64,000 bases of DNA, from contig NZ_CP073346.1 of assembly GCF_024397895.1 (NCBI RefSeq), positions 496,001-560,000 of the forward strand, given 5' to 3'. Numbering within the stretch: position 1 is the stretch's first letter; every line of letters begins with the position of its first letter. Source of the DNA: Pseudomonas benzenivorans (GTDB taxonomy: Bacteria; Pseudomonadota; Gammaproteobacteria; Pseudomonadales; Pseudomonadaceae). Both the position numbers and the translations under genes were made by a program. The notes under the pieces were generated by a model. The model was not told the DNA's origin. It made no database searches and saw only the letters and a program-made list of their open reading frames with translations. Shown in pieces: positions 45,608 to 54,999 of this stretch.

Positions 45608-46282
45608 TTACTCATCCCCTGGTACGCCATAGCTGGGGGCCTTGGTCGGATCAAGGGCGCGGACAATATAGTCCTGCATTTGCGGTCGGTAAGCCGCCCA
45701 CAGTTGCGCCAGTTGACCGATGGGATCTTCGTCTGCCCAGTCGACACGCAGGTCGACAATCGGCCAGGTCAGCTCGCCAACCACCACCATGGCTGCCGAA
45801 TGAACCGGCCCTGCCTCGCCACCGGCCGCGACGGCGGCCTGCATCGCCGCGAGCAGGCGGTCGGCCAACTGCCCATCACTGCTTTCAAAGGTATGCACTA
45901 GCGTCTCGATCACCGCAGGATCGGCCAGCAGATTGCCTGCCCCTACGCATTGCTCCCCCGCGAGCGCGTTGTGCTTGCCCAGCGTTTCGCTGCCGCTGAA
46001 ATAGGCGGTGCGGCCCAGGTGATCGACCGCCGTCAGCTGGCGGAACTGGGTGTAGCCGTTGCTGGTCAGCACTTTGTCCAGCGCTTCAGCGGGCGATAAT
46101 CCACTCTCCATTTCCTTGAGCACCTGAGGGCCAAGCGCCGGCAAGGTGATGTTCTGCGTGGCGACGGCGCCGACCCCAGGACATAACCAGGGGCAACGTG
46201 CGCCCACCGCTATGCTGGAAGAACTGATGGCTACGCCCAGTTGCCCGGTTTCGGCGCAACGAGCGACGATTGAAAACGTCAT
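45608..46282 (-). CDS. DUF1028 family (Ntn-hydrolase-like) protein
   Basis: This 224-residue protein matches DUF1028: FSIVARCAETGQLGVAISSSSIAVG at the start (quoted in part as TGQLGVAISSSSIAVG), then CPGVGAVATQNITLPALGP and the end region VDLRVDWADEDPIGQLAQLW. The family has an Ntn-hydrolase-type fold and its activity is not established. It is often found beside RidA and peptidase genes, as here, suggesting a deamidation or acyl-transfer step in amino-compound breakdown. It follows the RidA gene by 16 bp. Confidence 0.83.
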   Translation of the reverse strand: MTFSIVARCAETGQLGVAISSSSIAVGARCPWLCPGVGAVATQNITLPALGPQVLKEMESGLSPAEALDKVLTSNGYTQFRQLTAVDHLGRTAYFSGSETLGKHNALAGEQCVGAGNLLADPAVIETLVHTFESSDGQLADRLLAAMQAAVAAGGEAGPVHSAAMVVVGELTWPIVDLRVDWADEDPIGQLAQLWAAYRPQMQDYIVRALDPTKAPSYGVPGDE

Positions 46283-46298
46283 GGTGTGTTCGTCCTTT

Positions 46299-46715
46299 TT
46301 ATTCGGGAATGACCGCGATCACGTCGATTTCCATCAGCCATTCCGGCTGCCCCAGCCCTGAAACGACCAGCCCGGTGGAAATCGGAAATACTCCCTTGAG
46401 CCATTTACCGACCTCTTGGTAAACCGGTTCCCGGTAACGGGGATCGATCAGGTAAGTGGTGGTCTTTACGATGTGGCTCAGATCGCTGCCGGCCTCTTCG
46501 AGCAATTGTTTGACATTTTTCATCGCCTGCTCGGCTTGGGCCCGGGGGTCGCCGAGTCCGACGAGGTTGCCTTCAAAGTCAGTGCCTATCTGGCCGCGGA
46601 CATACACGGTGTTGCCGGCACGCACGACCTGGCAAAGGTCGTTATCCAGACTTTGATTGGGGTAGGTCTCTTTGGTGTTGAACATACGAATGCGAGTGTG
46701 GGTCGGCTGGCTCAT
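46299..46715 (-). CDS. RidA/YjgF-family enamine/imine deaminase
   Basis: The ATG at 46715 gives 138 residues. The family run VYVRGQIGTDFEGNLVG, then QAEQAMKNVKQLLEEAGSDL and a late VSGLGQPEWLMEIDVIAVIPE (quoted in part) is present. The conserved arginine of active RidA, usually in the TTxYxxDxR region, appears as TTTYLIDPRYREP. Such proteins hydrolyse reactive imines formed from amino acids. It is the first gene of the RidA-DUF1028-ArgE operon. An open frame reaches back to 47051 but runs into transposase remnants. Confidence 0.85.
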   Translation of the reverse strand: MSQPTHTRIRMFNTKETYPNQSLDNDLCQVVRAGNTVYVRGQIGTDFEGNLVGLGDPRAQAEQAMKNVKQLLEEAGSDLSHIVKTTTYLIDPRYREPVYQEVGKWLKGVFPISTGLVVSGLGQPEWLMEIDVIAVIPE

Positions 46716-46906
46716 CCACGTTTGCTCTTTCAGGTGGGTTGTGACGGCATTCTCTCCATGCGCCACCGCAGGCGAAACGAGGTTTTTTATGGTGTTTAGT
46801 AACGTAAATAATGCTTTGTTCGCCGTTAAGCGCGAAACCCTTGCGCGAAACGACACTGAATGGTCCCGGACTTCGTGAAGGCTGCAACTCTTGAGAAGAT
46901 GAGGCC

Positions 46907-47770
46907 ATGAGAAAGTCCTCCACCTACTCCCCATGAAGTTCGTGAGCGTGCCGTGTGCATGGTTCGGGCGTACGTCAACAACTCCCCCTCGGAATGGGCG
47001 GCCATTGCGGCCATTGCGTCCTATATCGGCTGCGCAGCGCAAACCCTGCATTGTGTTGCTGCCGTGTTCGCCGCGATGAACTGCTGATCCTGAAAATCGA
47101 GCGCGTGTGGAATACCAACATGCAGCGCCATGGCGCGTTGAGTTTCTGGAAGCGGCTCCGGCGAAAATGCATCAAGACTGCCAGATGCACGATGGAGCGA
47201 TTGATGTGCCGGGCTGGATTGTAGGGTTTGAAGCGCGGCCAGATCGTGAGGACAACCGTCCCAATCAGCTGTGGATATCAGGCTGCAACTACGTTTCGAC
47301 CAGGCAGGGATGGCTGTATGTGGCCTTCGTGATTGGCGTGTATGCGCGCCGCATAGTCGGCTGCTCTATCAGTAGCAGCATGAAGAGCGACTTGGTGCTG
47401 GACGCTCTGGAGCAAGCCCAGTATGTACGCCAGCCGCATCGCACCGGCAGCCTGATCAATCACAGCGGCCGCGGTAGCCAGTAGGTCTCGCTTCGCTACA
47501 CCGAGCGACTGGACGAAGCTGGAGTCGCCCCCTAGTTCGGCAGCGGGGCGATAGCAACGACAATGCCTTGGCTGAAACCATCAATGGCTTGTGCAAGGCC
47601 GAGTTAATTTACCTTCAATCATGGAAGAGCCGCGAGGCAGTGGAGCTGATTACCCTGCAGTGGATGCACCAGCTACAAGAATGAACGCCTACTGAGCTCG
47701 ATCGGCCATAACCCGCCTGCTGTGGCTGGGGCAAACTTCCGCCAGCAACAAGCAGGTCAGGCTATAGCAG
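46907..47770 (+). pseudogene. Decayed IS3-family element (orfA and orfB remnants)
   Basis: From the ATG at 46907 the frame breaks after MRKSSTYSP and resumes one base shifted as HEVRERAVCMV and SEWAAIAAIASYIGCAAQTL, the start of an IS3 OrfA. Farther on PNQLWISGCNYVSTRQGWLY, then VYARRIVGCSISSSMKSDLV and SLINHSGRGSQ are clear OrfB segments with one active-site D lost (SGCNYV in place of SDFTYV). Several stops and frameshifts follow to about 47770. It cannot encode an active transposase. Confidence 0.82.
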
Positions 47771-47834
47771 ACAGATTAAAACGGACCGGCCTCCACGAAA
47801 CTCGGGGCACTTCACAACACGAAGCATGCCTTCA

Positions 47835-49094
47835 TTACGAAGCATCAGGGTAAGTGAGGTATCGGCGCCGGTTATCGATGTAGTCGGCTACGTACTTGGC
47901 ATCGTGCCAGACGCCCCATATAAATGATGAACCGCGTCGGGATTGCCACGGCAGACCTAGAAAGTAAACACCGGGCTCCGAAGAGACACCGCGCTGATGC
48001 AGTGGTTTGCCTTTGGCGTCGAATGTGTCGACTTTCAGCCAGCTGTAATCGGGCGCATAGCCGGTTGCCCAGATGATCGAAGTCACGCCAGCTTTGGCCA
48101 GGTCCAGCTCAAGAACGGGCTGGGTCACGCATGCCGGTTCCGGGTAAATGTTGCGGGCTTCAGGATCCAGTGGGAGATCAAGACCATTACGCTCAGCATA
48201 GGCGTCTGCTGCGTCCAGCAGCGACAGGTAGTACTCATCTCCGCTTGTCAGGTTATCAGCCAGGTCCGAGTTGAAAGACACCACCCCGTCCTTGAAGGAT
48301 TTGGTCAACCCCACCAGCGTCACCCCTCGGTGTGCCAGGCCCCGGAAATCAACAGTGTGGCCGCCACGAGCACCGCTCACCGCAATGGTGACGTGTTCTT
48401 TGCCAGGCTGCATGGCCACTGCGTCCCACAAGCCGAGCACCCCCAACCACCAGCAGAAGTCGCGATTGCGGTAGGCGCGGGGCGGACGGTCATGCTGGCC
48501 CACCGAGAGGTACACCTGCTTGCCGGCACGCTGCAGTTCGTCGGCGATCTGCACTCCCGAAGACCCGGCACCGACCACTAGGACAGCCCCTTCAGGCATT
48601 TGTTGAGGATTACGGTACTGCGCCGAGTGAATTTGCGTGAGCGTACCGCCCTCAGGCGCGATTGCCGGAATGATGGGGCGCTGGAAGGGACCCGTTGCCG
48701 CCACCACATGAAGGGCCTCAATCATGCCCTCGGAGGTTTCGACCGTGAAACCTGGCCGGCCGACATTGCGTTCGACGCTCTTTACTTCCACGCCAGTGCG
48801 AATAGGGGCGTTGATCTTCTTAGCATAGGTTTCAAAGTAATCCGCCACCTGATCCTTGTGCGGAAAACCGTCGGGACTCACACCCTCAAATTTAAGTCCT
48901 GGAAATCGATCATGCCAGGCGGGTCCGTTGGCGACTAGCGAATCCCAGCGTCCTGTACGCCAGGCTTCGGCGATACGACTACGCTCCAGAACAAGATGCG
49001 GAATGCCGTGATTGCTCAGGTGCTCACTCATGGCCACCCCAGCTTGGCCGGCGCCAACGATAAGGGTATCTATTTCTATCTTTTCAACTGACAT
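47835..49094 (-). CDS. Flavin-containing monooxygenase (YUCCA/BVMO-like)
   Basis: The ATG at 49094 gives 419 residues. It has an FAD-binding GAGQAGVAMSEHL (about 14-26), an NADP-binding VVGAGSSGVQIADEL near residue 175 and the FMO linker region FKGVSP-like segment FEGVSPDGFPHKDQVADYFE. This type oxidises an amine or a ketone carbon with NADPH and oxygen. GGAAA precedes the start. It stands alone between the IS3 and IS5 remnants, so it is uncertain whether it works with the Rieske or BCCT genes; an N-hydroxylation of a tertiary amine would fit. Confidence 0.82.
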   Translation of the reverse strand: MSVEKIEIDTLIVGAGQAGVAMSEHLSNHGIPHLVLERSRIAEAWRTGRWDSLVANGPAWHDRFPGLKFEGVSPDGFPHKDQVADYFETYAKKINAPIRTGVEVKSVERNVGRPGFTVETSEGMIEALHVVAATGPFQRPIIPAIAPEGGTLTQIHSAQYRNPQQMPEGAVLVVGAGSSGVQIADELQRAGKQVYLSVGQHDRPPRAYRNRDFCWWLGVLGLWDAVAMQPGKEHVTIAVSGARGGHTVDFRGLAHRGVTLVGLTKSFKDGVVSFNSDLADNLTSGDEYYLSLLDAADAYAERNGLDLPLDPEARNIYPEPACVTQPVLELDLAKAGVTSIIWATGYAPDYSWLKVDTFDAKGKPLHQRGVSSEPGVYFLGLPWQSRRGSSFIWGVWHDAKYVADYIDNRRRYLTYPDAS

Positions 49095-49309
49095 GTCTGT
49101 TTCCTTCACAGGGGCTGTGAGATGCATTCTGTGCAGATACGCGCAATAGCGAAATTATGATTTTTATCGTCGCTAGGCAGGAAAAAACTAGGCCCGCAGA
49201 AGAGCAGGTTGAGGTGGGTACCATTGAGGAACTGCCCGGCCGCCAGCTACGCAGCGGCAGTTGTATTAGCGCCCCTCTTCAAACTTCCAAGCCCCATCTC
49301 GAGGCCTGT

Positions 49310-49618
49310 CTCTGCGCCAGGGCAGCATCGTCGACGCCACGCGGATTAATGCACCCAGCTCGACCAAGAACCTAGACGGCAAGCGCGGTGCAGAAATGCG
49401 CCAGCCAAGAAGGGTAATCAGTACTACTTCGTCATGAGGGCGCATATTGACGTTGATGAATAGTCCGGCCTGGTGCACTGCGTGATAGATGTGGCGGCCA
49501 ACCTGTCGGATGTCGCCCAAGTCGACAAACTGCCGCATGGTTTGAAGAACGTGGTGTGCGCTGATGCCAGCTACGCCAGTGTCGATAAGCGCAGCGCGCT
49601 GTACAAAGCCAGCTCATG
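49310..49618 (+). pseudogene. IS5-family transposase remnant
   Basis: Two frames together read LRQGSIVDATRINAPSSTKN, then KGNQYYFVMRAHIDVD and LVHCVIDVAANLSDV, the middle part of an IS5-type transposase, with a stop at the start of the third piece and a frameshift. The 49095-49309 part of the gap has no recognisable gene. Confidence 0.75.
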
Positions 49619-49667
49619 ACCGAGAAGGCTTAATTGCCTAGGCAGGATCAGGACGCCTGTAATACGC

Positions 49668-49694
49668 AAAAACCCGGGTCGAACCCGGGTTTTT
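49668..49694. terminator. Bidirectional intrinsic terminator after the BCCT gene
   Basis: AAAAACCCGGGT at 49668-49679 and its perfect complement at 49683-49694 flank a CGA loop, giving a GC stem with a U-tract on both strands. It lies about 90 bp after the end of the leftward BCCT gene. Confidence 0.9.
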
Positions 49695-49786
49695 GATTGA
49701 GCCGGCCGGCTCTGGCCGACCCAATAGCGCGTTGAACGGTCTATGCCGGTCCTGGCGATGACTTGTTCAGAGCTGTATTAACAAAA

Positions 49787-51394
49787 TTACAGGGCATTTT
49801 GCAGGTCAGTTTTCGGCGCCGGCGTTTCAGACGATTCGTACACTTCAACCTCACTGTGCTCCGGGTTCTGAATAAGCGACTTGACCAAGCCGTATATCAT
49901 CAGAATCAAAACGATAGAGAATGGAAGTGCAGCGGCAATGGATGCAGCCTGCAATGCTTTCAGGCCACCGGCAAGAAGCAGCACTGCAGCCACTGCACCG
50001 AGCCCCATACCCCAAATGATCCTAAACTTACGTGGCGGTTCTTTGTCGCCGATAGCAAGCAGCGTGCATATGACCAGCGTACCCGAGTCTGCCGAAGTGA
50101 CAAACCAAGTAACGATCAGCAATGTTGCCAATGCTGCCACGAGCCAAGCCAGCCATCCACTGGTCATTTTTTCAATGGTTACATACAGCGCAGTGGTCAA
50201 GTTGTTATTGACAGCATCAACAATCCCGCCGGCACCGTAGAGCTCCATGTGCAGTGCAGTGCCACCAAAAAGCGCAAGCCAGATAAAGCTTACAAGACTC
50301 GGTATAACTATGACGCCTACCAAGAATTCGCGGACGGTGCGACCACGCGAGATTCGCGCGATAAACATACCGACAAAGGGAGTCCAGGCGATGTACCAGC
50401 CCCAGTAGAAGACGGTCCACCACCCCTGCCATTGCCCTTCAGGATTTGGATCAACCCAGAAGCTGATGGGCACCATATTCCAGATATAATCTCCAAAACT
50501 GGTGGAGAGCAGGCCCAACAGGAAAGTCGTGGGACCGGCAATCAGGAAGAATGCCAAGATTACGGTGGTGATCTTTACGTTCCATTCACTGAGAATACGA
50601 ATGCCCTTGGCAACGCCGGAAACCGCAGACGTCGTTGCCAAAACTGAAATGGCAATAATCAATATAATCTGGTTGGTTGTGGATATCTCCATCCCAAACA
50701 GATAGTTAAGCCCAGCATTCATTTGAGATACACCCAGCCCCAGCGAGGTGGCCACCCCGAATACTGTGGCAAAGATACCCAATATATCTACCGCATGACC
50801 GATCGGCCCATAGATTCTCTCGCCGAGGATCGGGTACAGAGCCGAGCGAATAGTGAGGGGCAAACCTTTACGGTATGCAAAATATGCCATGGCCAGGCCA
50901 GCAACAGCATAGATTGCCCAGCCGTGGAAGCCCCAGTGAAAAAATGAAATTCTCATGGCAACCTGAGCGGCCTCCACGGAGTTTGGTGCAATACCGGCCA
51001 TTTCAATAAAGGGGTTTCCTTGGAAATGGTACATGGGCTCGGCAATACTCCAAAACAGCATCGCAATGCCCATGCCAGCACCGAAAAGCATAGCAAACCA
51101 AGCAAAGTAGCTGAATTCAGCCTTTTCGTTGTCGGCGCCAAGCCGTATGTCCCCTCTTTTGCCTGTGGCTAACCATATGCAAAGAAAAAACATGACGCCT
51201 ATCAAACCTACATAGAGCCAATCAAAGGTGGATTGGATGGCGTCTTTAATGCCTCCATATAACGAGCCCGCATACTCCGGGTCGTAAATGGTGAAGATCA
51301 AAAAGGCTAACACTACGAGCTTGGACAAGATTGCCATCGAGGGGTTCGAGCCTGATAAAAAACCTTGTCTCGCTATATTGCACTTATTATTCAT
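49787..51394 (-). CDS. BCCT-family betaine/carnitine/choline transporter
   Basis: This protein has twelve membrane segments; the ATG at 51394 with AGGAAC upstream gives 535 residues, normal for the family. The aromatic substrate-box region appears as FYWGWYIAWTPFVGMFIARIS (quoted in part as WGWYIAWTPFVG) near residue 330, and GAGMGIAMLFWSIAEPMYHF near residue 100 carries the glycine-rich motif. It takes up a quaternary ammonium compound with sodium or protons. Together with two Rieske demethylase-like systems nearby, a betaine-type nutrient is the likely substrate of the region. The gene ends in front of a strong bidirectional terminator. Confidence 0.9.
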   Translation of the reverse strand: MNNKCNIARQGFLSGSNPSMAILSKLVVLAFLIFTIYDPEYAGSLYGGIKDAIQSTFDWLYVGLIGVMFFLCIWLATGKRGDIRLGADNEKAEFSYFAWFAMLFGAGMGIAMLFWSIAEPMYHFQGNPFIEMAGIAPNSVEAAQVAMRISFFHWGFHGWAIYAVAGLAMAYFAYRKGLPLTIRSALYPILGERIYGPIGHAVDILGIFATVFGVATSLGLGVSQMNAGLNYLFGMEISTTNQIILIIAISVLATTSAVSGVAKGIRILSEWNVKITTVILAFFLIAGPTTFLLGLLSTSFGDYIWNMVPISFWVDPNPEGQWQGWWTVFYWGWYIAWTPFVGMFIARISRGRTVREFLVGVIVIPSLVSFIWLALFGGTALHMELYGAGGIVDAVNNNLTTALYVTIEKMTSGWLAWLVAALATLLIVTWFVTSADSGTLVICTLLAIGDKEPPRKFRIIWGMGLGAVAAVLLLAGGLKALQAASIAAALPFSIVLILMIYGLVKSLIQNPEHSEVEVYESSETPAPKTDLQNAL

Positions 51395-51962
51395 CTGAGC
51401 GGTTCCTATGACGCTGGGCAATTAGAACGATTCGCTGGCTGCTTCTGCTAACAAAGCTAAATTTATTTGTCTCTCATGATTTACGCCCCCCAGGCAAACT
51501 GTGAAAGCCCCGTTTTTTTTGCACACGCCTGCCTGAAGCCCGCATGGTTAATGGGGCGCGCTTTTCCAAACCTGATTTCTTCAGACCATCCTTATCGTCA
51601 ATACGGCTATTCGACTAGTTCGGCGACTTTACAATCGCCTCACGCAGCCAAGCTGACGACTCAAGTCCATCGAGCTTTGCAGTCACCAGCAAACTATGAA
51701 ACGCTGCCGTACGACGTCTGCCCTTTTCAGAACTGCTAAACAACCAGTTCTTCCTACCAGCAACGAGCGCTTAGAAACCCTCGATATACGGCACGAACAG
51801 TTGCGTTTCCAGTCCCTGCTCTCAAATACGTAACAGCAGCCGGTATCTATGCCTGAGGGACATTCAAGCGCTCAGGTGCGAGTGTCATACTCGCGGGTTC
51901 GACAGTCGCTATGGAATAGCCGATGCGGTTGAGCATATGTTTCATACACTGGTTCAACCTAT
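51395..51962. other. Gap with no recognised gene
   Basis: The 568 bp between the BCCT gene and the reductase gene hold the BCCT promoter at the right of its start and the 3' end of the Rieske operon. Frames up to 90 codons are present but have no family features, and I see no strong repeat or terminator. Confidence 0.4.
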
Positions 51963-53138
51963 TCACTTCGATGTCGACATTCTCGCGTCCAAGATACGTC
52001 GCACAGTCATATAAGTGACCGGATCATTGATTGCATCGACGGCAATCAGCGTCTCGCCTGCGTAATACCAGATGGATTGTGCGCCGACCCTGGTCCCGGC
52101 CTTGACTTCTGTACGGTCGAAACCACTGTTGATTCCTGCGATCTGAAGCTTTGCATCGAATTGATCCGACCAGAACCAGGGTGTTTTCCTGGGGGGCGCG
52201 ATCTGTCCCAGCAACGAATGAGCGACCGCGTCGCCTTGCTCGATTGCATTCTGAACCGACTCAATCCTGGCGGTCACCGCCTCGCCTAACAGGGTCGCGC
52301 AATCGCCCGCCGCAAAAATGAGCGGGTCGCTGGTTTGGCCGTTCTCATTGACGAGAACACCGTTTCGGGTCTCGAGACCGCACTCAAGAGCCAGTCGATC
52401 ATTGGCGATGGCACCGATGCCGACGACGACAAAATCGGCATCTATCTGTTCGCCGTTTGAAAGCGAGGCTCGCCTTGCTCCCTCGGTGTCGCAGATCGCA
52501 AGAACGCCAACATTTTCGCGGATCTCGACGCCGTGGCTGCGGTGAAGCTCGCGGAAATAGTCTGCAGTTTCGGAGGCTGCAACCCGACCGAGAATGCGTT
52601 CGGCGGCTTCGACCAGCACGACCTGCAGACCGGCCTTCGCAGCGGACGCAGCAAACTCCAGACCGACATAACCGCCGCCAACCACAAGAAGCCGGCGACC
52701 GGGAAGAAGCTCACCCTTAAGCATTTCGGCATCCGCTATACCGCGCAGGGTGTAGATGCGGCTGGCGTTACGCGTCAACGACTCGGGAAGAACGCGCGGA
52801 CGCGAGCCTGTCGCCAATACGAGCTTGTCGTAGGGGAGCTGTTCTCCATCTTCCAATATGACCAGGCGTTCGCGCCTGTCGATGCGGCTGACCGGACTTG
52901 CGGTCTTCAGGCCAATTGCCTGGGCGTCATACCAATCACGCGGTTTGAGTGCGAGGCGCTCCACCGAGAGTTCGCCGGTGAGAAACGCCTTCGATAAAGG
53001 CGGCCGCTGATAGGGTAGATAGGGCTCGTCGCCGATGAGGTTGATGCTGCATCCTGACGACAGCGTACGCAGCCGAGCGGCACACGACACGGCGGCCTGC
53101 CCCGCGCCGACAATGACAATTCTATCCTCCATGCTCAC
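51963..53138 (-). CDS. Ferredoxin reductase, FAD/NAD type (BphA4-like)
   Basis: This 391-residue protein has the FAD fold VIVGAGQAAVSCAARL at the start, the DEPYLPYQRPPLSKAFL motif typical of oxygenase-coupled reductases, an NAD-binding VVGGGYVGLEFAASAAKAG near residue 150 and IFAAGDCATLLG near residue 275. It would take electrons from NADH to the ferredoxin encoded just upstream. Its start overlaps the ferredoxin stop by four bases. It is the last gene of the 79-aa protein, Rieske, ferredoxin, reductase operon. It might also feed the Rieske enzyme at 41986, which has no reductase of its own. Confidence 0.9.
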   Translation of the reverse strand: MSMEDRIVIVGAGQAAVSCAARLRTLSSGCSINLIGDEPYLPYQRPPLSKAFLTGELSVERLALKPRDWYDAQAIGLKTASPVSRIDRRERLVILEDGEQLPYDKLVLATGSRPRVLPESLTRNASRIYTLRGIADAEMLKGELLPGRRLLVVGGGYVGLEFAASAAKAGLQVVLVEAAERILGRVAASETADYFRELHRSHGVEIRENVGVLAICDTEGARRASLSNGEQIDADFVVVGIGAIANDRLALECGLETRNGVLVNENGQTSDPLIFAAGDCATLLGEAVTARIESVQNAIEQGDAVAHSLLGQIAPPRKTPWFWSDQFDAKLQIAGINSGFDRTEVKAGTRVGAQSIWYYAGETLIAVDAINDPVTYMTVRRILDARMSTSK

Positions 53139-53449
53139 GCCCCCACATGGAGGACGATACCGTCCAACTGCTCGGTTACCCGGATCTGGCAGCTCAGTCG
53201 ACTGCGATCGGTCCTGCCGCCCTCCACCACCTCTAGCATCTCACTTTCCATATCAGTCGGGCCCGCCACAATGTCGTGCCAAGCCTCATCGACCACTACA
53301 TGGCAAGTGGCGCAGGAAAGTGCGCCACCACAATCGCCAAAAATGCCTGCGACATTCAGGTTAACGGCGGCCTCCATCAAGCTGACGCCGTTCTCGATAT
53401 CTGCGGATACCGTTTTTCCGTCAGAGGATTTCCACGTTACACGGGGCAT
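53135..53449 (-). CDS. [2Fe-2S] ferredoxin, putidaredoxin/adrenodoxin type
   Basis: This 104-residue protein has the four cluster cysteines in the vertebrate-type arrangement: C-x5-C-x2-C in DCGGALSCATCHV and the fourth in LSCQIRVTE. IVAGPTDMESEML is the usual acidic partner-binding helix. It carries single electrons from the reductase to the Rieske oxygenase. It lies 23 bp after the oxygenase gene and overlaps the reductase gene. This pairing (adrenodoxin-type ferredoxin, Rieske oxygenase, FAD reductase) resembles dicamba-demethylase-type systems. Confidence 0.92.
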   Translation of the reverse strand: MPRVTWKSSDGKTVSADIENGVSLMEAAVNLNVAGIFGDCGGALSCATCHVVVDEAWHDIVAGPTDMESEMLEVVEGGRTDRSRLSCQIRVTEQLDGIVLHVGA

Positions 53450-53472
53450 GAATAGTTACTCCTCGGATAAGG

Positions 53473-54648
53473 TCAGACCATGAGCCTTTGGATGTCGGCG
53501 CTGGTCGTCGTGGGGTTCGCGATGCTGCGCGAAAGGTAGCGATAGAAGTCCCAGATCGTGCCTTCGTAATCTCGAGGCGCCAGATGTCCGGAGGGTGCGT
53601 GTCGCGATGACAGCGCGCGCTGCATACGCTCAAGCTTCTGCCGGTCCTCGCGGTTGACCTCGTTCCACAAGGCGATCCTTACCTCTAGCTCGTCACCAGT
53701 AAGCTCGTTCGAGTAGGTCGACATCGTCCACCGGACCATGATCTTGTCGACGGCGATAGGCTGAATGGACAGAGAGACCAGCAGCGTGGCCGCCTGACTT
53801 GCGATCTGAGTCGGGAATAGACAGAACAACGTCGATCGCTTCCGCTCCTCGTCTGACAGTCCTGGCGCTCCGACCCCTCTCGATTCGGCGGTTTCGGGAT
53901 AGTTAGCGCAATAACTCGTAAAGGAGTCGTCGGTCATCGCCTTTCGGCTCAGGCCGGTCGGTGTATAGGGATGCAGTGTCTCCGGGTGTACGACCGAAAG
54001 ATGGTAGGCCTCCATGAAGTTCTCGACGAGGCACTTCCAGTTCGTATTCCAGATCTCTTCCTGGGTGTGGACGATGCGCATTTCCCCGGTACCGTAGCTG
54101 TCGAGAAGTGCTTCCAGACCCTGCAACCGACTACTCAGCGGGGCGGCGTCGTCATCCAGATTGACGTAGATGAAGCCATTCCAGAGTTCGCTTCGAAAGA
54201 CCGGCAGGCTGCAATTGTCTGCGCTGATGCCTTTGTCCTGCATTCGCGGCGCGTTGGACAAACGTCCGTCACGCCCATAGCTCCATGCGTGGTAGGAACA
54301 GACCAACCGCCGGGCCGAACCCCGCCCTTCTGCAAGAGGCATTCCCCGGTGCCGACACACATTGGACAGTACCCGGAGCTCGCCATCGTCGCCCCTAATA
54401 ACCAGCAGCGGCTCGTCAAAGAGTACGGCCGTGAAATAGTCTCCCGGGGACGCGACTTCGTCCGCCCGGCCGAGGCAATGCCATTCCTTTTTGAGGAAGG
54501 CTTCGACCTCGAACTGATAGAACTCCGGGCAGGTATAGAACTGCCCGGGAAGACACCGGGCTTCGTTCTCGGGGAGCGCCGCTATCTCGTGCAGCCGCGC
54601 TGCCATGTCCGCAACCACTTTGCTTTGCTTGTCTTCCATCGTTTTCAC
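53473..54648 (-). CDS. Rieske oxygenase alpha subunit, three-component system
   Basis: This 391-residue oxygenase has the Rieske ligands C98-x-H100 and C117-x2-H120 and the iron motif ENFMEAYHLSVVH near residue 210. It is a homologue of the oxygenase at 41986 but clearly distinct in sequence. Its own ferredoxin and reductase genes follow at once, so the system is self-contained. A demethylation or hydroxylation of an amine or methoxy compound is likely. A 79-residue unknown protein is encoded eight bases upstream. A LysR gene that would normally lie on the other side has been reduced to a stub at 55000. Confidence 0.88.
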   Translation of the reverse strand: MKTMEDKQSKVVADMAARLHEIAALPENEARCLPGQFYTCPEFYQFEVEAFLKKEWHCLGRADEVASPGDYFTAVLFDEPLLVIRGDDGELRVLSNVCRHRGMPLAEGRGSARRLVCSYHAWSYGRDGRLSNAPRMQDKGISADNCSLPVFRSELWNGFIYVNLDDDAAPLSSRLQGLEALLDSYGTGEMRIVHTQEEIWNTNWKCLVENFMEAYHLSVVHPETLHPYTPTGLSRKAMTDDSFTSYCANYPETAESRGVGAPGLSDEERKRSTLFCLFPTQIASQAATLLVSLSIQPIAVDKIMVRWTMSTYSNELTGDELEVRIALWNEVNREDRQKLERMQRALSSRHAPSGHLAPRDYEGTIWDFYRYLSRSIANPTTTSADIQRLMV

Positions 54649-54655
54649 CCGGCAG

Positions 54656-54895
54656 CTATTGGGAAAGCGCGTTCAAGCCCAGCGATACACTGGACACGAT
54701 CGTATGTGATGTTGTTTTCGGCGACGTCAACGATGAAGCGCGCTCCAGATAGACCAAGGCCCGAGCGAAGACATCACCAAGCCCCCGCTCCAGAAATCCT
54801 AGGCTCGTATAGGTAACAGACGCAGACGCCAGAGGGTGCCCATGTGGTCGCGAGGCAGCGCCCAGCAGCTCCGATACGAATGCATCTTCTGTCAT
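54656..54895 (-). CDS. Small unknown protein, first gene of the Rieske operon
   Basis: The ATG at 54895 gives 79 residues and has GAGG six bases upstream, a better ribosome site than many genes nearby. The stop is eight bases before the Rieske start. The sequence MTEDAFVSELLGAASRP has no motif I recognise; the rest (RALVYLERASSLTSPKTTSH) could form two helices. It could be a small subunit, a leader peptide or an assembly factor. It is too well placed to be ignored but may still be a chance frame. Confidence 0.5.
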   Translation of the reverse strand: MTEDAFVSELLGAASRPHGHPLASASVTYTSLGFLERGLGDVFARALVYLERASSLTSPKTTSHTIVSSVSLGLNALSQ

Positions 54896-54999
54896 GTGAT
54901 GTCCTCGGGACTCATGTGCTTTTCGTTGACGACCCAAACCTTAATTGGGAACTAACGAAAGTAAAAGCTTGAAAAATATGTCAACTAGGAAGGAAAAAT

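Noticed and set aside
51467..51739. 90-codon frame in the gap after the BCCT gene
   Set aside because: No ribosome site, no family features and it lies across the BCCT promoter region.
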